Assembly: GCA_963848175.1 (NCBI GenBank) | Contig: CAWKCO010000005.1 | Location: forward strand, 372,001-436,000 | Source: JAMZMI01 sp963848175 | GTDB lineage: Bacteria; Bacteroidota; Bacteroidia; Cytophagales; Cyclobacteriaceae | Direction: 5' to 3' | DNA length: 64,000 nucleotides | Shown: positions 29,251 to 37,067 of the stretch, piece after piece | Layout of the letters: every line of letters starts with the position of its first letter | Numbering within the stretch: position 1 is the stretch's first letter | Position numbers and translations under genes: made by a program | Notes under the pieces: model-generated | What the model saw: the letters and a program-made list of their open reading frames with translations, nothing else | Told to the model about the DNA's origin: nothing | The model's database searches: none

Positions 29251-29352
29251 TTAAAAAGCAATCAGCGCCTCCACTTGCTTAGAGGAAAAAGGTTCTGACC
29301 TGATTTTAGAAACGGAATAAAAGCTATGTTTTGTAGATCGTAAATTCACCAT
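29251..29352 (-). pseudogene. Internally deleted relic of the FMN reductase gene
   Basis: An in-frame minus-strand open frame of 33 codons from an ATG at 29352 to a TAA at 29251. Its end reads SKQVEALIAF, nearly identical to the C-terminus (KQQVEALIAF) of the reductase encoded at 30141, and the DNA over that part is a 19-base perfect repeat. Its start (STKHSFYSVSKIR) resembles that protein's N-terminus (STNRPDSVSRKI). The ~140 residues between are missing. It therefore looks like a duplicated copy with a large deletion. Confidence 0.6.
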
Positions 29353-29377
29353 AATTAAAAGAAATAGTACTCAAACG

Positions 29378-29722
29378 CTATTTGTTTCTTTGGGTAATAT
29401 TGTCGCTATTGGAATTGCACGGAAAGAAGTCCGTAACGAACACTTTGTTTGGTTCTTCGATAAAATAAATAATCTTGATAGTTTTTCTTTTGGTCACATG
29501 ATAAACCAAATACTTATGCGCTTTTCCCATGTAGTCAAGGCTGGACTCTAGAGATCCACGATGAGGCATATTTTCTTGTGACATTGCCATTTCTAAAATG
29601 GCCTCAGATTTTAAAGTTGCTCTATCCTGTGAATGTGTTGCAAATAGGTATTCCAAAATGTCAATGTAATATTTTTCTGCCTGTGGAGTGATTTCTACAA
29701 GGTAGATTTTCGCTTCTTCCAT
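29378..29722 (-). CDS. RelE/ParE-superfamily toxin of a type II toxin-antitoxin pair
   Basis: A 114-residue protein with the RelE/ParE layout: an N-terminal strand then helices (YLVEITPQAEKYYIDILEYL), a central segment (ENMPHRGSLESSLDYMGKAH) and strand-rich C-terminal half (KYLVYHVTKRKTIKIIYFIE; VFVTDFFPC). Such toxins cleave ribosome-bound mRNA (RelE) or poison gyrase (ParE); which applies here is unclear. It overlaps the upstream antitoxin gene by 28 bases, the usual coupled order with antitoxin first. The pair lies between an FMN reductase gene and its deleted relic. Confidence 0.8.
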   Translation of the reverse strand: MEEAKIYLVEITPQAEKYYIDILEYLFATHSQDRATLKSEAILEMAMSQENMPHRGSLESSLDYMGKAHKYLVYHVTKRKTIKIIYFIEEPNKVFVTDFFPCNSNSDNITQRNK

Positions 29723-30024
29723 AGTTCCACATCTTCCTTAAAATCTGAAATACTTCTTGTTTTTCCTTGCTTGACAGAATCCAAAGAGGCCGTAGCACGA
29801 GAGATTAAGTCATTTTCTGATGTTTGGAAGAATTCCTTCTTTACCTCTTTCCAAGGCTTTCCTTTTTCACTACTTGATAGTTCTACATTGATGATATCTT
29901 CCAAATCTTCCAAAAATGAAGCAATGGACTTTCCGCTTTGACGAGCCTTTGCAAGAATATCTAACTCAATTTGAAGATACCGTTTGTCTTGCGTTTCATC
30001 GTTGATTATATGTACACCTTTCAT
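29695..30024 (-). CDS. Antitoxin partner of the RelE/ParE-type toxin
   Basis: A 109-residue, charged, mostly helical protein (DKRYLQIELDILAKARQSGK; DFKEDVELWKKRKSTL). I do not recognise a DNA-binding family with confidence. Size, acidic-basic mix, position directly upstream of the toxin and 28-base overlap support the antitoxin role. These proteins usually bind and block the toxin through the C-terminal part and may repress their own promoter. The AT-rich 116 bases upstream (30025-30140) would carry the promoter. Confidence 0.7.
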   Translation of the reverse strand: MKGVHIINDETQDKRYLQIELDILAKARQSGKSIASFLEDLEDIINVELSSSEKGKPWKEVKKEFFQTSENDLISRATASLDSVKQGKTRSISDFKEDVELWKKRKSTL

Positions 30025-30140
30025 ATTGCAGGATTAAATTCAAGTACAAATTAGCACTTTTAGCGCACTTAATAAAGACATTAAAACGACTTCAATGGTG
30101 CTGTTTGAGATGAGGCGGACAGATTTGCCATCTATTAAAT

Positions 30141-30668
30141 TTAAAACGCTATCAGCGCCTCCACTTGCTGTTTGATCATTCTGAGGTATCGCTCGTTGGT
30201 GATGTTCATTGCTTCATTCATATTTGCTTCTATCATCGCCAGTTTAGGTTTTTGAGCCAATACATGCATGCCGCAATAGTTGAAAATATCAGTCAAATGA
30301 CTGAGTGCAAGTCCACCTCCCTGAGTGCCAGAAGATAGACCTATGAGCGCACACTTTTTGTTTTTAAATGTAGTCGGATATTCTAGCCCGTCAATAAATG
30401 CTTTGAGCACACCAGGGAATGAACCATTGTATTCAGGCACGACGAAAACAAATTTTTGACTTTCTTTCATCAAAAGCCTGAAAGGATTAAACTCCTCATT
30501 CTTGCCCGAATTAGCGTAAAGTGCCGTCGAGGTAAAATCGTTGGGTAAATCTACAAGGTCAATGATGGAACAATCGATACCGTGCTCCGCAAAAAGACTC
30601 GCATATTGATCGCAAATTTTTCTAGAAACGGAATCGGGGCGGTTGGTGCTGCAAACAATTGTGATCAT
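30141..30668 (-). CDS. NADPH-dependent FMN reductase-family protein
   Basis: A 175-residue flavodoxin-fold reductase. The ATG at 30668 (MITIVCSTNRPDSVSRKI) fits the family start, which places the FMN phosphate loop STNRPDSVS right at the N-terminus; an ATG 11 codons earlier is open but adds a poor segment. The second landmark is FVVPEYNGSFPGVLKAFIDG, and GLSSGTQGGGLA contributes to flavin binding. Members reduce FMN, quinones, azo dyes or chromate. Its 3' end is repeated in the relic beyond the toxin-antitoxin pair. Confidence 0.88.
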   Translation of the reverse strand: MITIVCSTNRPDSVSRKICDQYASLFAEHGIDCSIIDLVDLPNDFTSTALYANSGKNEEFNPFRLLMKESQKFVFVVPEYNGSFPGVLKAFIDGLEYPTTFKNKKCALIGLSSGTQGGGLALSHLTDIFNYCGMHVLAQKPKLAMIEANMNEAMNITNERYLRMIKQQVEALIAF

Positions 30669-30797
30669 TATGGCTGTTTTGATTATTGCAAACCTAAACA
30701 AAGCCCATTCGTTTTGGTTTTGGGATTGAAAATAAAATGGTTGAATATTGCGTTTCGGTATTCGACTGATCTTTTTTAACCAAAATCAGCTAAATCT

Positions 30798-31499
30798 ATG
30801 CTAAAAGGCAAAAATGCAATTGTAACAGGAGTAAGTAAAGGAATCGGGTTGGAAACTGTTAAAATTCTTCTCGACCAAGGAGTGAAGGTTGCTGGCTGGA
30901 GCCGAAATAAACCAGATTTCACACATGAGAATTTCCATTTTGTACAGGCAGATGTAAGTAACTGGGAGCAAGTTCAGTCGGCTTACAAAAAGTCAGTAGA
31001 AGTGCTGGGTCAGGACATTCATTTTTTGATCAACAATGCTGGATATGGTGTGCCTGGCGAGATAGAAGATATTTCTATCGAAGACTGGAAAGGCATGTTT
31101 GATGTGAATGTACACGGTTTGATGTATTGTATCAAAATGGCTGTGCCAGCCATGAAGCGCATGGATGAAGGGCATATCATCAACGTAAGCTCTATTGCAG
31201 GACTAAATGGTATCAAGGGAATGAGTGGCTATGCGGCCACCAAACATGCAGTTACGGGGTTGGGGCATTCGCTTATGATGGAGTTGAGGGACTTTGGTAT
31301 CAAAGTGACCAACGTTTATCCGGGCAGTGTCAATACCAATTTCTTCGATGATATTGATGCCATTCAGGCCAATGAAAATATGATGCGTCCACAAGACGTG
31401 GCTCAATCAATTATAGATATTTTGAATACACATCCAAATTTTCTCACTGTAGATATCGAACTTCGTCCCCTACGACCAAAAGGCAAACCACAAAAATAG
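30798..31499 (+). CDS. Short-chain dehydrogenase/reductase (SDR)
   Basis: A 233-residue classical SDR: nucleotide-binding motif VTGVSKGIG (TGxxxGxG), NNAG at about residue 78, catalytic serine in INVSSIAG, and the catalytic pair in YAATK. It oxidises or reduces an alcohol/carbonyl substrate with NAD(P)H; the substrate is unknown. Its TAG is followed immediately by the gldA start codon, so it is transcribed with the Gld genes, though no gliding role is known for it. Confidence 0.9.
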   Translation: MLKGKNAIVTGVSKGIGLETVKILLDQGVKVAGWSRNKPDFTHENFHFVQADVSNWEQVQSAYKKSVEVLGQDIHFLINNAGYGVPGEIEDISIEDWKGMFDVNVHGLMYCIKMAVPAMKRMDEGHIINVSSIAGLNGIKGMSGYAATKHAVTGLGHSLMMELRDFGIKVTNVYPGSVNTNFFDDIDAIQANENMMRPQDVAQSIIDILNTHPNFLTVDIELRPLRPKGKPQK

Positions 31500-32414
31500 A
31501 TGTCGGTACACATCGAAGGATTAACTAAGATTTACGGAGAACAGCGTGCAGTAGATGCCATCAGTTTTGAGGCACCCAAAGGCAAGGTTACAGGGTTTTT
31601 GGGGCCAAACGGCGCAGGAAAATCTACTACCATGAAAATGGCAGTGGGGTATCTGCGTCCGACTAGCGGCAAAATTGTGTTAGATGGTGTTTCGGTTACA
31701 GAAAACCCACTAAAAGTCAAAAGCCTCACTGGCTACCTGCCAGAGCACAATCCTTTGTACCTAGATATGTACATTCGTGAGTTTCTTAGATTTATTGGAG
31801 GGGCTTATGGGTTGTCAGGGAAAAAGCTTGCCGTGCGTGTAGAGGAAATCATAGAAACGGTCGGTTTGCAACGCGAAAGCAGCAAGAAAATAGGCATGCT
31901 CTCCAAAGGTTATCGCCAGCGTGTGGGATTGGCACAGGCGTTGATTCACAATCCTTCAGTACTGGTATTGGATGAGCCAACAACGGGACTCGACCCAAAT
32001 CAAATTATTGAGATTCGGGAGGTAATAAAAAATGTAAGTCACGACAAGACGGTGATTCTTTCCACCCATATCATGCAGGAAGTGGAGGCTATCTGCGACA
32101 AGGTGGTGATCATAGACAAAGGGCAAATTGTGGCCGATGATAAACTGAGCACTTTGAAAGAAGGTATGAATGATACCAATGGTATCATCATCACTTTTGA
32201 GAAAGAAATAGAGCAAGCACTTTTTGAAAATCATGGTTTTGCGGTGAGACAATATGGTGAAAATGCCTATCTGATAGAATCAGATCGAGACGATTTACGG
32301 GCAGAGCTACTGAAGATTACCTCGGAAAACGATCTGCCACTTTTGAGTCTTACCAAAGCACACAAGTCTCTCGAAGAAATCTTCCATAGATTAACCCAAA
32401 ACCAAAAGGCATGA
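31500..32414 (+). CDS. gldA: Gliding-associated ABC transporter ATP-binding protein GldA
   Basis: A 304-residue ABC ATPase with Walker A (GPNGAGKST), the signature LSKGYRQRVGLAQAL, Walker B (VLVLDEPTTGLDP) and switch histidine (STHIM), and a C-terminal extension typical of the GldA/CcmA-like group. With GldF and GldG it forms an ABC transporter which in Flavobacterium johnsoniae is required for gliding; its substrate is not known. The order gldA-gldF-gldG with 4-base overlaps (gldA-gldF and gldF-gldG) supports the assignment. Confidence 0.9.
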   Translation: MSVHIEGLTKIYGEQRAVDAISFEAPKGKVTGFLGPNGAGKSTTMKMAVGYLRPTSGKIVLDGVSVTENPLKVKSLTGYLPEHNPLYLDMYIREFLRFIGGAYGLSGKKLAVRVEEIIETVGLQRESSKKIGMLSKGYRQRVGLAQALIHNPSVLVLDEPTTGLDPNQIIEIREVIKNVSHDKTVILSTHIMQEVEAICDKVVIIDKGQIVADDKLSTLKEGMNDTNGIIITFEKEIEQALFENHGFAVRQYGENAYLIESDRDDLRAELLKITSENDLPLLSLTKAHKSLEEIFHRLTQNQKA

Positions 32415-33136
32415 TCAGCATATTTCTGAAAGAAGTCAACGAGTTTTTGGATTCGCTTATCGCTTACGTGGTGATCGGTGTTTTCTTGGTAGGCATAGGC
32501 CTCCTAATGTGGGTTTTTCCTGACACCAATGTACTTGACTATGGCTATGCCAGCATGGAACCTGTTTTTTCATTGGGGCCTTACGTGTTTATGTTTTTGA
32601 TCCCAGCTATTACCATGAAGTCTTTCGCCGAAGAGCGCCGAAATGGTACTTTGGAATTGCTTCATACTCTGCCATTTCGTGAGATAGATATCATTCTGGG
32701 AAAGTTCTTTGCCGGATATTTTTTAGTTCTGTTTTCCATTCTCCCAACATTGGTATATTATTTTTCGCTTTCGCAATTGGGTAACCCTCCGCACAACTTG
32801 GATACACCGGGCATCATGGGGAGTTACATCGGTCTGCTACTACTCGGAGGAGTATTTACCGCTATCGGAATATTTTCATCAGCGCTTACAGGCAATCAAA
32901 TCATCTCATTCATACTATCGGCGTTTTTGTGTTTTCTTCTTTACACAGGTTTTGATTCGTTAGCGAGTATCAACATCTGGGCAGATTGGTCTTATTTGAT
33001 CACCGAATTTGGTATCATGGCGCATTACACCTCCATGAGCAAAGGGTTGATTGACTTGATTGATTTGGCTTATTTCATCGGAGCTATTGCCATTATTGTG
33101 ATGCTTACCAAACTCATAATCGGACTTAGAAAATGA
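32411..33136 (+). CDS. gldF: Gliding-associated ABC transporter permease GldF
   Basis: A 241-residue membrane protein with six predicted helices and the ABC-2 permease pattern (PAITMKSFAEERRNGTLELL followed by LPFREIDIILGKFFAGYF). It would form the membrane channel with GldG, powered by GldA. Its start overlaps gldA and its end overlaps gldG by four bases each (ATGA-type), a tightly coupled operon. Confidence 0.9.
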   Translation: MISIFLKEVNEFLDSLIAYVVIGVFLVGIGLLMWVFPDTNVLDYGYASMEPVFSLGPYVFMFLIPAITMKSFAEERRNGTLELLHTLPFREIDIILGKFFAGYFLVLFSILPTLVYYFSLSQLGNPPHNLDTPGIMGSYIGLLLLGGVFTAIGIFSSALTGNQIISFILSAFLCFLLYTGFDSLASINIWADWSYLITEFGIMAHYTSMSKGLIDLIDLAYFIGAIAIIVMLTKLIIGLRK

Positions 33137-34817
33137 TTAATTGGAATAGTCATAGGCTCAATTTGTGGCTTCAGCTTGGGCTTACCTTAGCTGTGGTGTG
33201 GTTGATTTTTCAATTGGCGCAGCAGTTTCGGGTACGTGTAGACATGACCGAAGAAAACCGCTATAGCCTCACGGATCAAACCAAAAACCTGCTTTCGAGG
33301 CTAGACGATGATCTGTATATTGAAGTGTATTTGGAAGGTGAACTGCCCTCCAATTTTCTGAGATTCCAAAAATCTATTCGAGAGACTTTGGAGGAGTTTG
33401 GGATTTATGCCAACACCAATGTCAACTATAAGTTCATTGACCCTTCATTGGCACAGAGTGCCCAAGCACGCAATAAGTACTATCAAGATTTGATGAAAAA
33501 GGGCTTGCAGCCCACCAATCTCAACTATTCTAAAGATGGTCAGACTTCTCAGAAGTGGGTGTTTCCAGGATTGATCCTCTCATATAAAGGAAGAGAGCGA
33601 AGTATTAATCTGCTTAAAGGCAATCGCTCTTCCAGTCCGGAGGAGATGATCAATCAATCCATTGAAGGGATCGAATATGAGCTTGCAAGTGCAATTATCC
33701 AACTATCAGAATTGCGCCGCAAAAAAGTAGGATTGATCGTCGGGCATGACGAGCCAGATACGGCGCAGCTGGCTGGGTTTTCTAGTGTGGTGTTGTCTAA
33801 GTATGATTTATTTAGAGTCAATCTCCCTCAGCGAAATACGCCTATTACAGGATACGATCTACTGGTGATAGCAAAACCGACATCTTCATTTAGCGAGCAG
33901 GAAAAATATCTTTTGGATCAATACGTGATGAAAGGAGGGAAGCTGCTAATGTTTTTGGACGCACTCCGGGTGAATATGGATAGTGCGTCGGGAGATGGCA
34001 CAGTAGCGATTCCTTATGAAACCAATCTTACCGACTTGCTTTTCAAATATGGTGTGCGCATCAATCAGGATTATGTAGTGGATTTGAATTGTGGAGACTT
34101 TCCAATCGTGGCAGGGAATATTGGCAACCAGCCACAGATCAGAATGCTACCATGGCCATATTTCCCGATCATAACCAATTATGGAGATCATCCTATGGTT
34201 AGAAATCTGGATGCCGTCATGTTGCGATTTGCCTCTACGATAGATACCGTTAAGGCGGTCGGGATTAAGAAAACACCACTGATGCTCACCTCGGCTCATA
34301 CCAAAGTGATGGGAGCACCTGTAGTGGTGAGTTTCAACGATTTGCAATCTGAGTTACTTCCTGACAAGTTTCAGTCTGGGCCAAAACCTGTCGGTTATTT
34401 GCTGGAAGGAGCTTTTACATCGCTTTACAAAAACAAATTTCCACCTTCCGGAATGAATAAATCTGAGATGATCTCAGATGGCAAGGAGTCTAAAATTGTG
34501 GTGATCTCTGATGGAGACTTGATTCGCAATGAGCTGAGTTTGGAAGACGGCAAACCTATGTCGCTGGGTGTAGAGGCATACAGCAAAACACGATACGCAA
34601 ACGAAGATTTGTTGACCAACATAATGGATTATATGCTTGACGATGAAGGAATCGTTCAGTCAAGAAAGAAAGAAATTAAGATTCGACCATTGGATAAAGT
34701 GCGTGTGAAAGAAGAGAGAACCAAGTGGCAATTGATCAATTTGGTGGCTCCTCTTTGCTTTTATTGCTATTTGGTATTGCGAAAGCAGTGATTAGAAAAA
34801 ATAAAAACAAGCGATAA
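33133..34817 (+). CDS. gldG: Gliding-associated ABC transporter substrate-binding protein GldG (3' frameshift)
   Basis: A membrane-anchored protein of about 561 residues: N-terminal helix (LWLQLGLTLAVVWLIFQLAQ), then the GldG signature near the start (VDMTEENRYSLTDQTKNLL; VYLEGELPSNFLRFQKSI), a long extracytoplasmic domain, and an expected C-terminal helix. The frame in this sequence stops at 34791, losing that helix. One extra T in the run at 34754-34756 would give LLLLLLFGIAKAVIRKNKNK and a stop at 34815-34817 that overlaps the next start, so I extend the gene to there. The single-base error is inference, but the restored end is a proper hydrophobic helix. Confidence 0.85.
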
Positions 34818-35726
34818 TGGCGAAGAAGAATAAACTGCTTTTAGGACTTTTTTTAGTCGCTTTGGTGATAAATATGGGCTTATTACTGCTCCCAAAGAAG
34901 GGCACGTCTGTGGCTTTTGAAGAGCGGATGTTTTTAGTAAGTGATACTTCAGTGGTCACGAGTATTGAGCTCAAAAGTCGCAAATAAGCAACTTAAGCTC
35001 TCACGCAAAGGAAATCGATGGGCGCTCAATGATACGCTTTCTACGGATGAGGGCTTGGTGAAGATAGTGCTCTCTATCATGAAGCATGTCATCGTCAAAC
35101 GTCCAGTTTCAGTTGAGGTGGAAAATGGCATTTTGGTTTCTTTGAAACTTGATGGTCAGGAAGATTTGGACTTTGAAGTTTCTGGCAATGCCATGAAAAC
35201 AAAATCTTATTTCACCAAAGATGGGCAGACCTACGAAGTGGAAATTCCAGGCTACCGAGATTATTTGGCTGGGATATTTGAGCTTAAACCCAACCAATGG
35301 AGAGACCGTGTCATTTTTGACGGAAGCTGGCGTACGATCCAACGTTTGACACTCGATTATCGAGATGCAGATCAAAATGATTTTGAAATTTCATTCAATG
35401 AAACCTTTTTTCAAGTTTCAGATATTCAGCAAATGGATTCGTCCAGCGTCGTAGAATATCTCAATGAGTTTCAAAACTGGAAAGCCAATGAGCGCCTTGG
35501 TCGCGGTGCGTTTGATAAATACGACAGCCTTGCTGCGACTTCACCTTATGCTATTTTGAGCATCGAATCTATCAATTACACCAATGAGCAGGTATTCTCC
35601 ATCTATGCTCCACTGAAAAATGATGGTTTTGTGCTCGTCACAAATCAGTCTGGTGAGATGATGGTTTTTGATAGACAGAGAATCAGCAGGATTTTGTTGA
35701 AAAAAGATGATTTTAAAGTGCGATAA
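34817..35726 (+). CDS. DUF4340 domain protein (one frameshift)
   Basis: A protein of about 302 residues with an N-terminal membrane helix (KLLLGLFLVALVINMGLLLL) and a beta-rich DUF4340 domain, which is often found beside GldG-type transporters. The first frame ends at a TAA at 34985; the second, from about 34983, continues NKQLKLSRKGNRWALNDTLS. Removing one A from the AAA at 34982-34984 gives SIELKSRNKQLKLSRKGNRW without a break. The start ATG overlaps the restored GldG stop (TAATG). It probably assists the ABC transporter; its role is unproven. Confidence 0.75.
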
Positions 35727-35858
35727 GCCATTTAGGAATACAGGTGTTTTATCAACTTTTGTTCTTAAATTTGTCGCCCAATTCTAACTGGAAAATACAG
35801 GAGTATTTGGGACGAGAAAATATTGAATGCTCTTTCAAATAGCCTTAAAGCAAAAAAT

Positions 35859-36983
35859 ATGAAATTTATAGTATCCTCTTCTTACCTATTGAAGCAATTA
35901 TCCGCCATCAATGGGGTAATCACAACCAATCCAGTAGTGCCTATTTTGGAAAACTTTCTTTTTGAAATCCAAGAAGGTTCACTGACTATTACTGCCTCTG
36001 ATCTTCAGACAAGTATGATTACAGAAATGGAAGTGGAGGCCAAAGAGGATGGAAGCATTGCGATTCCTGCCAAAATCTTGATGGAAACATTGAAGAATTT
36101 GCCAGAGCAGCCAGTGACTTTCACGATTGATTCCGATACATATAGTATCGAAATCAACTCTGATAACGGTCGCTACAAATTGTCTGGAGAGAATGCTACT
36201 GATTTCCCTAAAATCCCTGCGGTATCCGATGGTTACTCAGTGAATATGGCTTCAGGTGTTTTGGCGCAAGCCATCAACAACACCATTTTCGCTACAAGTA
36301 GTGACGAGCTTCGTCCTGCCATGACAGGTGTTTATGTGAAATTGGATGAAACCAATACCACATTCGTAGCTACAGACAGTCACCGTTTGATCAGATACCG
36401 TAGAGTAGATGTGGCTGCTGATATGGGGCATAGCATGATTATCCCTCGCAAGGCGCTTACCTTGCTTAAAAGCACCTTGCCTTCAGAAAATACAAATGTG
36501 AATATTGAGTTTAATGCATCAAATGCATTCTTCAATTTCAATAACGTGAAAATGATCTGCCGCTTGATCGATGAGCGTTTCCCTGATTATGATAATGTGA
36601 TTCCTGCGGATAACGATAATGCAATGGTGATCAACAAAGGAGCTTTCTTGAGCTCATTGAAAAGGATCGCTATTTATGCAAACAAAACTACGCACCAGGT
36701 AAGATTGAAAATTGCTGGAAGTGAGTTGATGATTTCGGCGGAAGATTTAGATTTCTCCAACGAAGCGAATGAGCGTTTGTCTTGTGAGCACGATGGAGAA
36801 GATATTGAAATCGGATTCAATGCCAAGTTTTTGATCGAGATGCTTACTAATCTTGATGCCACTGAACTTACTTTGAAGCTTAGCGCTCCAAACAAAGCGG
36901 GTATTATCACGCCAAATGATGCAGACGAAAACGAAGATATGTTGATGCTGGTAATGCCGGTAATGCTCAACAATCAGGTATAA
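35859..36983 (+). CDS. dnaN: DNA polymerase III beta subunit (sliding clamp)
   Basis: A 374-residue three-domain clamp that tethers DNA polymerase III to DNA. Start chosen at MKFIVSSSYLLKQLSAI, 36 bases inside the longest frame, matching the usual clamp N-terminus. Landmarks are PVVPILENFLFEIQEGSLTI, the second-domain LRPAMTGVYVKL and TDSHRLIRYRR, and the C-terminus MLMLVMPVMLNNQV, near the normal M-P-M-R-like ending. It follows the Gld operon after a 132-base gap and ends at a strong terminator. Linkage of gld genes and dnaN is common in Cytophagales, as far as I recall. Confidence 0.97.
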   Translation: MKFIVSSSYLLKQLSAINGVITTNPVVPILENFLFEIQEGSLTITASDLQTSMITEMEVEAKEDGSIAIPAKILMETLKNLPEQPVTFTIDSDTYSIEINSDNGRYKLSGENATDFPKIPAVSDGYSVNMASGVLAQAINNTIFATSSDELRPAMTGVYVKLDETNTTFVATDSHRLIRYRRVDVAADMGHSMIIPRKALTLLKSTLPSENTNVNIEFNASNAFFNFNNVKMICRLIDERFPDYDNVIPADNDNAMVINKGAFLSSLKRIAIYANKTTHQVRLKIAGSELMISAEDLDFSNEANERLSCEHDGEDIEIGFNAKFLIEMLTNLDATELTLKLSAPNKAGIITPNDADENEDMLMLVMPVMLNNQV

Positions 36984-37001
36984 AATCAAAAGATTGTAAA
37001 T

Positions 37002-37029
37002 AAAAAAAGGGACGAATGTCCCTTTTTTT
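37002..37029. terminator. Terminator after dnaN
   Basis: Perfect 12-bp stem (37002-37013 and 37018-37029, core GGGAC/GTCCC) with loop GAAT, A run before and T run after. It can act for dnaN and for the convergent topA gene. Confidence 0.9.
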
Positions 37030-37067
37030 ATGCCTTATCAAAATACGTCACGAAGGGTGACGCTCAA

